A DNA stretch of 64,000 bases from Bradyrhizobium sp. KBS0727 (GCF_005937885.2 NZ_CP042176.1:2289501-2353500); one strand, 5' to 3'. Positions 43,467 to 52,678 are shown, numbered from the stretch's first letter. Notes: generated by a model from the letters alone, not told the origin. Numbers and translations: made by a program.

Positions 43467-43557
43467 GTCCGTTCTCCGCGAATGATCTGTCTCGATGTTC
43501 TATTCCCCAGCCGCCCGGATCGCAATCTCAGGCCGCCTCTGTTCGCTGGTGCACAAA

Positions 43558-43658
43558 CCTCATCCTGAGGAGCGGCCACTTGGTCGCGTCTCGAAGGATG
43601 CAGGCCCGACCGGGGGCTCATGGTTCGAGACGGCGCTACGCGCCTCCTCACCATGAGG
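43558..43658. repeat. Palindromic intergenic repeat, family B copy 3 (inverted)
   Basis: The reverse orientation of the element at 25963: opens CCTCATCCTGAGGAGCGG and closes CGCCTCCTCACCATGAGG. It fills most of the gap between the MFS transporter and the amidase. Confidence 0.88.
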
Positions 43659-43675
43659 AGTTGCTTTCGCGCGCT

Positions 43676-45097
43676 TTATTTTGGAGGTCTTGGATCGATC
43701 GGGGTCGTGCCGCGAACTCCCAAAATATCTTCCAGCACCTTCGCGCCTGCCAGCAGTTGCGCCTCGCCGCGGTTCGGCGCGACCACCTGCAACCCGACCG
43801 GCAGGCCGGAGGCGGTAAATCCGCACGGCAGCGACAGCGCCGGACAGCACACCAGCGTGATCGCGTAGACGATGCCGAGCCATTCGACATAATTGTCGAA
43901 TTTCTTGCCGGCGCATTCGGCGACGTAGCGGTTTTCGACCGGGAACGGCGGCACGATGGTCGCGGGCGCCAGCAGCAGGTCGTATTTTTCGAAGAATTCC
44001 AGCGTGCGCGCCGTCATGGCGACGCGCTGCGCCTCGGCGCGTTCGAGTTTCTCGACCGTCAGCTTGAGGCCTTCCTCGATATTCCAGATCACTTCCGGCT
44101 TGAGCTGGTCGCGTTTGGAACGCAGCAGCGCCGCCTTGGAGAGTGCGAAATCGAAGGCGCGCAGCACATGGAAACACTCGTGGGCCTCGCGCAGGTCGGG
44201 ATGGGCTTCCTCGACGATGACCCCGGCCTCCGCAAAGCGCTGCGCGGCCTTGCGGGTGATGGCGGCGACTTCCGGATCGACCGGCGTGATGCCGAGGTCG
44301 GGCGAATAGGCGACCCGCTTCGGCTTGTTGCCGGAGCGCGCGGCGGACAGAAACGAAGCCGGCAGCAGCGGTAGCGATAGCGGATCGGCGGGATGCTCGC
44401 CGCTCATGGCGTCGAGCAGCAGCGCGAGATCCTCGACATTGCGGGCCATCGGGCCCTGGACGCCAAGATTGCGGTCGACCGCGGCCACCGGCGTATGCGC
44501 GACGCGGCCGATGCTCGGACGAAGTCCAACGATGCCGCAGAAGCTCGCCGGGTTCCGCAGGCTGCCGCCCATGTCGGAACCATGTGCCAGCCACGCCGTG
44601 CCGGTGGCGAGCGCAACGGCGGCGCCGCCCGAAGAGCCGGCAGCCGAGCGGGACGTGTCCCATGGATTGCGGGTCGCGCCGAACACTTCGTTAAAAGTGT
44701 TGGCTCCGGCGCCGAATTCCGGGGTGTTCGATTTGGCGTAGATTACGCCGCCGTTGTTTTCGAGATGCTCAACCAGGATGTCGGATTTCGCGGGGATGTT
44801 GTCTTTGTAGATCGGCGAGCCCTGCGTCGTCAGCACGCCGGCCACATTGGTGAGGTCCTTGATCGGCACCGGCAGTCCGGCGAGCATGCCGCGCTCGGAG
44901 GCCGGCTTCTTCATCAGCGCCTTGGCATGGTTGCGCGCGCGATCGAAGCAGAGCGTCGGCAGCGCGTTGACCTTGCCGTCGACCTCGGCGATCCGTTGCT
45001 CCAGCACGTCGAGCAGATCGAGCGGGCTGACTTCACCCGACCTGAGCTTGCCGACCACGGCAACCGCTGTCTCTCGTACCAGACTTTGATCCGCCAC
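43676..45097 (-). CDS. Amidase (amidase signature family)
   Basis: A 473-residue amide hydrolase. The Ser-cisSer-Lys catalytic triad is visible: Lys in PVPIKDLTNVAG, and the serines in SAAGSSGGAAVALATG and HGSDMGGSLRNPAS. The start is taken as the GTG at 45097 (reads MADQSLVRETAVAVVGKLRS), preceded by GGGAGAAG; the frame continues to 45208, overlapping the divergent promoter. It cleaves an amide such as an acyl-amide or indoleacetamide; the substrate is not predicted. Divergent from a formamidase-like hydrolase. Confidence 0.92.
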   Translation of the reverse strand: MADQSLVRETAVAVVGKLRSGEVSPLDLLDVLEQRIAEVDGKVNALPTLCFDRARNHAKALMKKPASERGMLAGLPVPIKDLTNVAGVLTTQGSPIYKDNIPAKSDILVEHLENNGGVIYAKSNTPEFGAGANTFNEVFGATRNPWDTSRSAAGSSGGAAVALATGTAWLAHGSDMGGSLRNPASFCGIVGLRPSIGRVAHTPVAAVDRNLGVQGPMARNVEDLALLLDAMSGEHPADPLSLPLLPASFLSAARSGNKPKRVAYSPDLGITPVDPEVAAITRKAAQRFAEAGVIVEEAHPDLREAHECFHVLRAFDFALSKAALLRSKRDQLKPEVIWNIEEGLKLTVEKLERAEAQRVAMTARTLEFFEKYDLLLAPATIVPPFPVENRYVAECAGKKFDNYVEWLGIVYAITLVCCPALSLPCGFTASGLPVGLQVVAPNRGEAQLLAGAKVLEDILGVRGTTPIDPRPPK

Positions 45098-45198
45098 TTG
45101 CGCTTCTCCCGTTCCGTTTCTTCGGTGTGCATGGTGCTGTAGAACATTTTCCGGCAAAGTGGAACGCACTCGGGTTGTGGCTGGACGGAGATATCTGC

Positions 45199-46047
45199 AT
45201 GACGACACTGTTTTCGGCGCTGGACTGGCGTGCCATGAGCCAGGAGGACCGCGACCGCGGCCTCAACAACGGCGAGCATGTCCCCGGCAGCGTCGAGATG
45301 GTGGCCGGCTGGGAACAACGTTCCGCCGACCTGCGCAAGCGTTTTCCTGCGCATATCGACCTCCGCTACGGCCCGCGCGAGCGTAACCGGATCGATTTCC
45401 TCAAAGCCGCCGACACCGCGCCGACGCTGCTCTTTATTCACGGCGGCTATTGGCAAAACCGCGCCAAGGAAGTGTTCACGGTGGTGGCCGAGGGTCCGAT
45501 GGCGCATGGCATCAATGTCGCGCTGATCGGTTACACGCTGGCGCCGGATGCGACGCTGGACGAGATCGTCGCCGAAATCCATGCCGGCATCGATTTCCTC
45601 GCCGGGCAATTGTCCGCGCTCGGCGCCGCGGATGAAGGCATCGTGGTCTCCGGCTGGTCCGCGGGCGGCCATCTGACCTCGATGGCGCTGTCGCATCCGA
45701 AGGTACGGGCAGGAATGGCGATCTCCGGCATCTACGACCTCGAACTGATCCGCCATTCCTATCTCAATGAAAAATTGAAGGCGGATGAAGCGACATCGCA
45801 CCGCAACTCGCCGATGATGCTGGCGGGCGGTCCGCTGAAACCGCTGTCGCTGGTGGTCGGCAGCGCAGAACTGCCGTTGCTGCGCAAACAGACCGCGGAC
45901 TTTGCCGGGCATCGCGCAAGATATGGCTTGCCGGTGACCTGTGAGGAAATCCCCAGCGCCAACCACTTCACCATCATGGATGAAATGATGTCGCCGCGCG
46001 GGAGGATTACGACATTGATCCGGCAGTTGTTCGAGAGGACGGCCTAA
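45199..46047 (+). CDS. Alpha/beta hydrolase, arylformamidase-like
   Basis: A 282-residue hydrolase with HGGYW (81-85), the hallmark of kynurenine formamidase and carboxylesterase groups, nucleophile Ser154 in SGWSAGG and catalytic Asp/His near LPLL and SANHFTIMDE. Start is ATG 45199 with GACGGAGAT upstream; the frame extends to 45127. It faces the amidase across about 100 bases, so both may respond to one signal, but no kyn pathway gene is present. The substrate is unknown. Confidence 0.85.
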   Translation: MTTLFSALDWRAMSQEDRDRGLNNGEHVPGSVEMVAGWEQRSADLRKRFPAHIDLRYGPRERNRIDFLKAADTAPTLLFIHGGYWQNRAKEVFTVVAEGPMAHGINVALIGYTLAPDATLDEIVAEIHAGIDFLAGQLSALGAADEGIVVSGWSAGGHLTSMALSHPKVRAGMAISGIYDLELIRHSYLNEKLKADEATSHRNSPMMLAGGPLKPLSLVVGSAELPLLRKQTADFAGHRARYGLPVTCEEIPSANHFTIMDEMMSPRGRITTLIRQLFERTA

Positions 46048-46050
46048 GCC

Positions 46051-46166
46051 GTCATTGCGAGCGAAGCGAAGCAATCCATGACGTCGCAGCGGAAGCGTGG
46101 ATTGCTTCGTCGCGGAGCCTGTCATCGGGCGCGCATTCGCGCGACCCGTTGGCTCCTCGCAATGAC
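46051..46166. repeat. Palindromic intergenic repeat, family C copy 1
   Basis: Opens GTCATTGCGAGCGAAGCGAA and closes GGCTCCTCGCAATGAC. Related copies are at 53987-54068 and 57411-57492. It begins three bases after the formamidase-like gene and is followed directly by a family B element. Confidence 0.85.
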
Positions 46167-46182
46167 GGGGAACTACTGCAAT

Positions 46183-46279
46183 CCTCATGGTGAGGAGGCG
46201 CGTAGCGCCGTCTCGAACCACGAGGCCCGCGGCCCATCCTTCGAGACGCCGCGCAATTGCGCGGCTCCTCAGGATGAGG
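46183..46279. repeat. Palindromic intergenic repeat, family B copy 4
   Basis: Opens CCTCATGGTGAGGAGGCGCG, contains GTCTCGAACCACGAGG and closes GCGGCTCCTCAGGATGAGG, as in the other B copies. It sits between the formamidase-like gene and the convergent SDR. Confidence 0.88.
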
Positions 46280-46295
46280 TTGAACGTGCGGCTAC

Positions 46296-47072
46296 CTAAC
46301 CCCACCCCGACGTATGCCCACCATCGACCGTCACGATCACCCCCGACGTATAGCCGGAGCGGTCCGACGCCAGGAACGCCATCAGGTCGCCGATCTCGCG
46401 CGCGTGGGCGGGGCGGCCGAGCGGCATGTTCTTCTGGAATTCCTTGTAGCGGTTCTCGTCGCCGAACTGGTTCTTGGCGCGGGTCTTCAAGAGCGTGACG
46501 TGTCGGTCGGTACCGACCGGGCCCGGATTGATGCCGACCACGCGGATATTGTCGGCGAGGCTCTTGCCGCCGAGCCCGCGGGTGAAGGCCATCAACGCAG
46601 CATTGCCGGCGCTGCCGCAGATATAGTTGGCGTCGAACTTTTCACCGGCGGCACCGATGTCGTTGACGATGACGCCGTGGCCGCGCGCCTTCATCTGGGC
46701 GTAGATCGCGCGGGTGAGGTTGATATAGCCGAACACTTTCAGTTCCCAGGCGTGCCGCCAGGTCGCCTCGTCGATCTTGTCGATCGAGCCGCCGGGGATG
46801 TCGCCGGCGTTGTTGACGAGAATGTCGATGTCGGCGGCGTCTTTCGCCAATTTGGCGATATCCTCCGGCTTGCGCAGGTCGACGACATGGGCTGACGCGC
46901 CGATCTGGTGCGCGGAACGCAGGCGCTCGCACAGGGCCTTCAACTGCTCGCCATTGCGCGCCGCGAGCATGACGTCGCAGCCTTCCTCGGCGAAGGCTTC
47001 GGCGGCGGCCGCGCCAATGCCCTTGGAGGCGCCGGTGATCAGGACGCGCTTGCCGCGCAAATGCAGATCCAT
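46296..47072 (-). CDS. Short-chain dehydrogenase/reductase with an altered catalytic motif
   Basis: A 258-residue Rossmann-fold protein. The cofactor motif TGASKGIG (13-20) and LVNNAG (85-90) are normal. The usual Ser-Tyr-x3-Lys is not: Tyr150 is followed at +4 by Ser154 and there is no Lys, while an Asn (157) sits close by, and the upstream Ser is replaced by a VNDIGAAG segment. The rest, including INPGPVGTDRHVTLLK and the C-terminal GVIVTVDGGHTSGWG, is intact. It may be a subfamily with different chemistry. It is divergent from the tartrate dehydrogenase-like gene. Confidence 0.88.
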   Translation of the reverse strand: MDLHLRGKRVLITGASKGIGAAAAEAFAEEGCDVMLAARNGEQLKALCERLRSAHQIGASAHVVDLRKPEDIAKLAKDAADIDILVNNAGDIPGGSIDKIDEATWRHAWELKVFGYINLTRAIYAQMKARGHGVIVNDIGAAGEKFDANYICGSAGNAALMAFTRGLGGKSLADNIRVVGINPGPVGTDRHVTLLKTRAKNQFGDENRYKEFQKNMPLGRPAHAREIGDLMAFLASDRSGYTSGVIVTVDGGHTSGWG

Positions 47073-47279
47073 GGGAATGCTCGCTTGCTGGGGAAGGGGT
47101 GGTTGAGGGCAAAGGAATTAGAAGGCTTGGAATTGGCAGGCTGGAAATTGGTAGGCGGTGGCAGCCATGCCGGTCAACATTGCACTGCAGCGTTGCGCCG
47201 TGGCGCAGTTTGGTCCATTGCAAGGCCATCAAAACAGGCTGTGTTCCCGGCACGGCAAGAGACGCAAGGAATCCCAAGG

Positions 47280-48353
47280 ATGAGCAAGAAAACCTATCGG
47301 ATCGCGGTCATTCCCGGCGACGGCATCGGCAAGGAAGTGGTGCCGGAAGGCCTCCGCGTGCTGGAGGTGGCGGCGAAAAAGCACGGCGTGGCCGTGCATT
47401 TCGATCATTTCGACTTTGCGTCCTGGGACTATTACGAAAAGCACGGCGAGATGATGCCGGAGGACTGGAAGGCCAAGATCGGCAAGCACGACGCGATCTA
47501 TTTCGGCGCGGTGGGCTGGCCTGCGAAAATCCCCGATCACATTTCGTTGTGGGGATCGCTGATCAAGTTCCGCAGGGAGTTCGATCAGTACGTCAATCTG
47601 CGGCCGGTGCGGCTGATGCCCGGCGTGCCGTCGCCGCTCGCCAACCGCAAGCCCGGCGATATCGATTTTTGGGTGGTGCGCGAAAACACCGAGGGTGAAT
47701 ATTCCTCGGTCGGCGGCCGCATGTTCCCCGATACCGACCGCGAGTTCGTCACCCAGCAGACCGTGATGACGCGGACCGGCGTCGACCGTATTCTCAAGTT
47801 CGCGTTCGAACTGGCGCAGTCGCGGCCGAAGAAGCACCTGACCTCGGCGACCAAGTCCAACGGCATTTCGATCACGATGCCCTATTGGGACGAGCGCGTG
47901 GAGGCGATGGCGAAGAACTATCCCGGCGTGAAGTGGGACAAGTACCACATCGACATTCTCACCGCGAACTTCGTGCTGCATCCCGACTGGTTCGATGTCG
48001 TGGTCGGCTCGAACCTGTTCGGCGATATCCTGTCTGACCTGGGTCCGGCCTGCACCGGCACCATCGGCATCGCGCCGTCGGGCAACATCAATCCGCCCGG
48101 GCTGTTCCCGTCGGTGTTCGAGCCGGTGCACGGCTCGGCGCCCGACATCGCGGGCCAGGGCATCGCCAATCCGATCGGCATGATCTGGTCGGGCGCGATG
48201 ATGCTGGAGCATCTCGGCGAGAAGCAGGCGGCGGATTCGATCGTCGCGGCGATCGAGCGCACGCTCGGCGAACGCACACTGCGCACGCGCGATCTCGGCG
48301 GCAATGCCGACACCACGGCGTGCGGCAAGGCGGTCGCTGACATGGTGGACTGA
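47280..48353 (+). CDS. Tartrate dehydrogenase/decarboxylase-like (TtuC family)
   Basis: A 357-residue enzyme of the isocitrate/isopropylmalate dehydrogenase superfamily, metal- and NAD-dependent. IPGDGIGKEVVPEGLRVLE opens the fold. FWVVRENTEGEYSSVGG, the Lys of SATKSNGISITMPYWDE and GDILSDLGPA supply the metal- and substrate-binding residues, and PVHGSAPDIAGQGIANP is the NAD motif. The pattern is that of TtuC/YeaU-type tartrate or D-malate dehydrogenases. ATG 47280 follows AAGGA. A 207-base gap with no gene separates it from the divergent SDR. Confidence 0.9.
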   Translation: MSKKTYRIAVIPGDGIGKEVVPEGLRVLEVAAKKHGVAVHFDHFDFASWDYYEKHGEMMPEDWKAKIGKHDAIYFGAVGWPAKIPDHISLWGSLIKFRREFDQYVNLRPVRLMPGVPSPLANRKPGDIDFWVVRENTEGEYSSVGGRMFPDTDREFVTQQTVMTRTGVDRILKFAFELAQSRPKKHLTSATKSNGISITMPYWDERVEAMAKNYPGVKWDKYHIDILTANFVLHPDWFDVVVGSNLFGDILSDLGPACTGTIGIAPSGNINPPGLFPSVFEPVHGSAPDIAGQGIANPIGMIWSGAMMLEHLGEKQAADSIVAAIERTLGERTLRTRDLGGNADTTACGKAVADMVD

Positions 48354-48359
48354 TTTATT

Positions 48360-48489
48360 CCTTCTCCCCTTGTGGGAGAAGGTGGCGGGCAGCGCCGGAT
48401 GAGGGGGCTCTATCCGCGGAGACAGACCCCTCATCCGTCTCAATCGCGCTTTGCGCGATTGATCCACCTTCTCCCACAAGGGGAGAAGG
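48360..48489. repeat. Long inverted repeat, family D, between convergent genes
   Basis: CCTTCTCCCCTTGTGGGAGA at one end and TCTCCCACAAGGGGAGAAGG at the other are perfect complements, enclosing a smaller CGCGCTTTGCGCG-like hairpin. It can form a long stem and lies exactly between two converging genes, where it could stop transcription from both sides. Related to the elements at 28330-28600. Confidence 0.85.
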
Positions 48490-48512
48490 GAAGTAAGGGC
48501 GGCGCTACGATA

Positions 48513-49421
48513 CTACTTCGCAATCCTTCGGCAATGCTCCCACGCCGCCCTGATCAAATTCTCGCTCGCCTCGGGCGTGCGAAATGCCGAATGCGCCGAC
48601 AGCGTCACGTTGGGCAGCTTGGTCAAGGGATGACCGGCCGGCAGCGGCTCGATGTTGAAGACGTCGAGGCCGGCATGGCGGAGCTGGCCGGACTTCAGCG
48701 CGTCGATCATCGCTTCTTCGTCGACGATGGCGCCGCGCGCGGTGTTGACCAGGATCGCGCCTGTCTTCATCGCCTCGATGCAGGCACGCGAAACAAGTCC
48801 GCGGGTCTCGTCGTTCAGCAGCAGGTGGATCGAGACCACGTCGCTTTCCGTCAGCAGCTCCTCGAGTTCGACGAATTCAACCTTTGGAAATTTCTTCGGC
48901 GACCGGTTCCAGGCGATCACGCGCATGCCGCTGCCGAGCGCGATGCGCGCGACCTCGGCCGCAATGCCGCCAAAACCGATCAGGCCGAGCGTCTTGCCGG
49001 TCAATTGCATGCCGTCGTCGCGCAGCCAGTTGCCGGCGCGCATTTCGCGGTCCATCTGGGCGATGCCGCGCGCGGCCGACCACATCAGCGCGATCGCACA
49101 TTCAGCCACGGCGGTATCGCCATAGCCCTTGATCAGGTGCACGGAAATCCCGAGTTCGGCGAGTTCTTCCGGATTCATGTAGCTGCGCGCGCCGGTGCCG
49201 AGAAACACGACGTGTTTCAGCCCGGTGCATTGTTTCGCAATGTCAGAGGGTAGCGCGGTGTGATCGACGATCGCGATCTCGGCGCCGTCGAGCAGCTTTG
49301 GATAGTCTTCCGGCTTGATATCGGGATCGCGATGGACCCGCACCTCCGGATCGCCTGATTTGTGCAGCCGTTCGAAAATCACGGCCAGCGATTCGTTGGC
49401 GTCGACAAAAACTCCACGCAC
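48513..49421 (-). CDS. D-2-hydroxyacid dehydrogenase
   Basis: A 302-residue NAD-dependent 2-hydroxyacid dehydrogenase. The Rossmann loop is LIGFGGIAAEVARIA (G-x-G-x-x-A). Catalytic Arg is in VNTARGAIVDEEAM, Glu in LDVFNIEPLPAGHP and His in TLSAHSAFRTPEAS. The start is the GTG at 49421 (reads MRGVFVDANESLAVIFERLH) with GAGGGGA upstream; the longer frame to 50042 is rejected because it runs through the M20 gene. It follows that gene by 23 bases on the same strand, so the two are likely co-transcribed. Confidence 0.9.
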   Translation of the reverse strand: MRGVFVDANESLAVIFERLHKSGDPEVRVHRDPDIKPEDYPKLLDGAEIAIVDHTALPSDIAKQCTGLKHVVFLGTGARSYMNPEELAELGISVHLIKGYGDTAVAECAIALMWSAARGIAQMDREMRAGNWLRDDGMQLTGKTLGLIGFGGIAAEVARIALGSGMRVIAWNRSPKKFPKVEFVELEELLTESDVVSIHLLLNDETRGLVSRACIEAMKTGAILVNTARGAIVDEEAMIDALKSGQLRHAGLDVFNIEPLPAGHPLTKLPNVTLSAHSAFRTPEASENLIRAAWEHCRRIAK

Positions 49422-49444
49422 GGCACTTCCCCTCTTGTTGTCGG

Positions 49445-50695
49445 TCAGGACGCGACGCCGGCCAGCGCCAGCACGGTATGCATCAACACGTTGGCGCCTG
49501 CCGCGCAATCGGCTTGCGTGGCGTCCTCGAGTTCGTTGTGGCTGATGCCGTCCTTGCAGGGCACGAACACCATCGCCGCCGGCATCACGGTGTTGAGGTT
49601 GCAGGCATCGTGTCCGGCGCCGGAGGTGATGCGGCGATGCGAGTAGCCGAGCATCTTTGCAGCACCCTCCACAGCATCCACCAGCTTGGGATCGAAATGC
49701 GTCGGCGGCTTGCGCCAGACCAGATCGAGCTTCACATCGACCTTGCGTCGCGCGGAGATCTCGGCAATCGCGGCGCGCAAATCCTTGTCCAGCGCGTCCA
49801 TGATCGCGGCGTCGGCGCTGCGGCAGTCCACGGTAAAGGCGATTTCGCCGGGGATGACGTTGCGCGAGGGATTGGCGATCACGGCCTCGCCGATGGTGCC
49901 GACCGCCTTCGGTCCGTGCTTCTTGGCTACCGATTCCATCGCCAGCACGATCTCGGACAAGGTCGCCAGCGCATCGCGCCGCAGCGGCATCGGCGTCGAG
50001 CCGGCATGGCTTTCGAAGCCGGTGATCTGGCCGTCGTACCACAATACGCCCTGGCCGGAACCGACCACGCCGATGGTCTTGTTCTCGGCTTCGAGGATCG
50101 GGCCCTGTTCGATATGCAATTCGACGAACCCTGAGAATTTTTGGCGACCCACCGGGCTTTCGCCGCGATAGCCGATGCTGTCGAGCGCTTCCCCGACCGT
50201 GACGCCGTCAATATCCTTGCGCGACAGAATGTCGTCGGTGGTGAAGTCGCCGACATAGGCGGCCGACGCCATCATCGCCGGAGCGAAGCGCGAACCTTCC
50301 TCGTTGGTCCAGTTGCAGATGCAGATCGGCGTCTCGGTTTCGATGCCGGCATCGTTGAGGGTGCGGACCACTTCCAGCGCCGCCAGCGTGCCGAGCACGC
50401 CGTCGTATTTGCCCCCCGTCGGTTGGGTATCGAGATGCGAGCCGAGCCCGACCGGCGCCTTCGACATGTCGCGGCCCTTGCGCAGGCCGAACATCGAGCC
50501 GAGCGTATCGACATGCACTTCGAGCCCCGCGGCCTCGCAGGCTTTGCGGAACCAGTCGCGCACCTGCTTGTCCTCGGGCCCCAGCGTCAGCCGCCGCACG
50601 CCGCCTTTCGGCGTGGCGCCGAATTTCGCGGTTTCGTGAATGGTACCCCACAGCCGGGCTGAATCGATCTGCAGGTTGGAGGCGATTTTTGTCAT
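49445..50695 (-). CDS. M20-family Zn-dependent amidohydrolase (allantoate/carbamoyl-amino-acid hydrolase-like)
   Basis: A 416-residue enzyme. Metal ligands are visible: His and Asp in GLGSHLDTQPTGGKYDG, Glu in NWTNEEGSRFAPAMMAS, His in FVELHIEQGP and the late His in ITSGAGHDACNLN. The dimerisation-domain HAGSTPMPLRRDAL is typical of N-carbamoyl-L-amino-acid hydrolases, ureidopropionases and allantoate amidohydrolases. It would cleave an N-carbamoyl or ureido bond, but which substrate cannot be told. It is first of a two-gene unit, divided from the LysR gene by 42 bases. Confidence 0.9.
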   Translation of the reverse strand: MTKIASNLQIDSARLWGTIHETAKFGATPKGGVRRLTLGPEDKQVRDWFRKACEAAGLEVHVDTLGSMFGLRKGRDMSKAPVGLGSHLDTQPTGGKYDGVLGTLAALEVVRTLNDAGIETETPICICNWTNEEGSRFAPAMMASAAYVGDFTTDDILSRKDIDGVTVGEALDSIGYRGESPVGRQKFSGFVELHIEQGPILEAENKTIGVVGSGQGVLWYDGQITGFESHAGSTPMPLRRDALATLSEIVLAMESVAKKHGPKAVGTIGEAVIANPSRNVIPGEIAFTVDCRSADAAIMDALDKDLRAAIAEISARRKVDVKLDLVWRKPPTHFDPKLVDAVEGAAKMLGYSHRRITSGAGHDACNLNTVMPAAMVFVPCKDGISHNELEDATQADCAAGANVLMHTVLALAGVAS

Positions 50696-50737
50696 GGGGT
50701 CATTCCGGGATCAGGCGATGCGCGCAGGCGAGCATTT

Positions 50738-51655
50738 TCAATGACGCGCCCGCCGCGGCGCGTCAACAATGACGCCGCCCCGCGCCAGGTTGGCGGCGAG
50801 TTCGGCCACGCGTTCCACCGCGACGGTGTCGGGGGAGGCGAGCCAGCTCGCCGAAAACGTCAGCAGCGGCATTGGCTGGTCGGTCGTCAGTAATTGCAGC
50901 CGGCCGTCGGCCAGTTCGTTTTCGACGATCGCGGTCGGAATCACGGCAATGCCCAGCCCTTCGATCGCCATGTGGATGACGGTCGCCAACGAGGCGCTGG
51001 CGTGAAGGCGCATTGGTGGCAGGTCCGGGCGGTTGAACAGCGCGCGCACCTGCTCGTAGGGCTGGGTCTTGCGCGGGAAGGTGATGATCGGGAATTTCGC
51101 CAGGTCGTGCACGGTCAGCCTGCGGTCGCCGAGTCCGAGCGCGGGGCTTGCCAGAAAACCCACGGGATAATCGCACAACACGCGGTTGCTGACCGTCGGC
51201 GCGGTCAGCGGCCCCAGCAGGAACGCGAGTTCGATTTCCTGCGCCAACAGCCGGGTCCGCAGGTTAGAGGTAATGTCGACCTCGATTTCGAGCGAAAGAT
51301 TGGGGTAGGCGTGATTGACGCTCTTGATCAGTTGCGAGAGCCAGGTGTGCACGATGGTCTCGGCGACGCCGAGCCGCAGCACGCCGCGCATGGCCGAGCG
51401 GTCGCCGACCACGGCCAGCATTTCCGAACGCAACCCGATCAGCTTCTCGGCGTAGACCATCAGTTGCCGGCCGCTCGGCGTCGGCAGTACCATGCGGCGG
51501 TCGCGCTGCAGCAGCCGGACCCCCACCTCGCGCTCGAGTTGGGCGATCCGCTGCGAAATGGCCGGCTGGGTGGTGTTGAGCTTCTGGGCGGCGCCGCGGA
51601 AGCTGCCGAGCGTCACCACCCACATGAAGGTCTCAATTGCCTTGAAATCAGCCAT
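50738..51655 (-). CDS. LysR-family transcriptional regulator
   Basis: A 305-residue regulator. The N-terminal helix-turn-helix spans about 1-60 (MADFKAIETFMWVVTLGSFR, then AAQKLNTTQPAISQRIAQLE), and residues 90-295 form the LysR substrate-binding domain (LRLGVAETIVHTWLSQLIKS). It is read leftward, like the M20 and 2-hydroxyacid dehydrogenase genes, and diverges from the DUF1445 gene. A palindrome at 51674-51694, with T-N11-A inside, lies between them and is the likely autoregulatory and activating site. The inducer is unknown. Confidence 0.93.
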   Translation of the reverse strand: MADFKAIETFMWVVTLGSFRGAAQKLNTTQPAISQRIAQLEREVGVRLLQRDRRMVLPTPSGRQLMVYAEKLIGLRSEMLAVVGDRSAMRGVLRLGVAETIVHTWLSQLIKSVNHAYPNLSLEIEVDITSNLRTRLLAQEIELAFLLGPLTAPTVSNRVLCDYPVGFLASPALGLGDRRLTVHDLAKFPIITFPRKTQPYEQVRALFNRPDLPPMRLHASASLATVIHMAIEGLGIAVIPTAIVENELADGRLQLLTTDQPMPLLTFSASWLASPDTVAVERVAELAANLARGGVIVDAPRRARH

Positions 51656-51673
51656 GCATACTCTGCCTACAAG

Positions 51674-51694
51674 TCGATAAATCAGATTTATCGA
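51674..51694. promoter_or_regulatory. LysR box: perfect 10-base inverted repeat in the divergent promoter
   Basis: The arms TCGATAAATC and GATTTATCGA flank a single A, giving a perfect 21-base palindrome that contains TAAATCAGATTTA, the T-N11-A core recognised by LysR regulators. It lies 19 bases before the LysR ATG and 80 bases before the DUF1445 gene, the usual position for such a site. Confidence 0.75.
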
Positions 51695-51774
51695 TCTTGA
51701 TCAAAAAACAAGATTAGACATTATCATAGCCATATGCGGGAGTAGATGTCGACCCGATTGGAGCTGTTGCAACG

Positions 51775-52596
51775 ATGACCAGCTTGGCGAGAACCGAACG
51801 ACCCGCCGACGATACGTCCAATTTATCGCCGAGCGTTTTGGCCCGGCACGCCTGCCGCACCGGCATGGCCTCCAGCACGGCCGGCGTGGCCGACGGCTTC
51901 GTCCAGGGCAATCTCGCCATCATGCCCGAGAAACTCGCCAACGCTTTTCACCGGTTCTGCCAGCTCAATCCCAAACCGTGCCCGATCATCGGCATGTCCG
52001 ACGTCGGCGATCCCCGCATTCCCGCGCTCGGCATCGACCTCGACATCCGCACCGACTTGCCGCGCTACCGGGTCTGGCGCGACGGCGCGGTGGTGGAAGA
52101 ACCGACCGACATCATGGCGCATTGGCGCGACGATCTCGTGGCCTTCGTAATCGGCTGCTCGTTCTCGTTCGAAGAAGCGCTGCGGGCGGACGGCCTGCCG
52201 ATCCGTCACACCGAGCGCAACGTCCGCGTTCCCATGTACCGCACCAATATCGCCTGCCAGCCGTCGGGACCGTTCGCGGGTCCGATGGTGGTGTCGATGC
52301 GGCCGTTCAAGCCGGCGGATGCGATCCGCGCGGTGCAGATCACCTCGCGCTTTCCTTCCGTGCACGGCGCGCCGGTGCATCTCGGCCATCCCTCATCGAT
52401 CGGCATCGCCGACATTGCCAAGCCCGACTACGGCGATCCGGTTCCGGTAGCAGACGACGAGATCCCGGTGTTCTGGGCCTGCGGCGTGACGCCGCAATCG
52501 GTCATATCAGCCGCAAAGCTGCCGTTTGCGATCACGCATGCGCCCGGACTGATGCTGGTGACCGATCTCCTGAACAAGCATCTTGCCGTGCTTTGA
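51775..52596 (+). CDS. Putative hydro-lyase, YcsI/DUF1445 family
   Basis: A 273-residue protein of the YcsI/DUF1445 family, some members of which are annotated as D-glutamate cyclase or hydro-lyase. [20 protein letters not shown] near the N-terminus, [40 protein letters not shown] and [19 protein letters not shown] are the conserved blocks. The true activity is uncertain. ATG 51775 gives the expected length. It is divergent from LysR with a shared operator and precedes a LIV-type binding protein by 82 bases, so it could be part of a carboxylate or amino-acid unit. Confidence 0.86.
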   Translation: MTSLARTERPADDTSNLSPSVLARHACRTGMASSTAGVADGFVQGNLAIMPEKLANAFHRFCQLNPKPCPIIGMSDVGDPRIPALGIDLDIRTDLPRYRVWRDGAVVEEPTDIMAHWRDDLVAFVIGCSFSFEEALRADGLPIRHTERNVRVPMYRTNIACQPSGPFAGPMVVSMRPFKPADAIRAVQITSRFPSVHGAPVHLGHPSSIGIADIAKPDYGDPVPVADDEIPVFWACGVTPQSVISAAKLPFAITHAPGLMLVTDLLNKHLAVL

Positions 52597-52678
52597 AGCA
52601 GTCCATGCCGCGCATTGAGGCTTTACCGTAACCGTCAACCGTTTCATCGATAACTACTGGCCAACAGGGGATTTTGTT

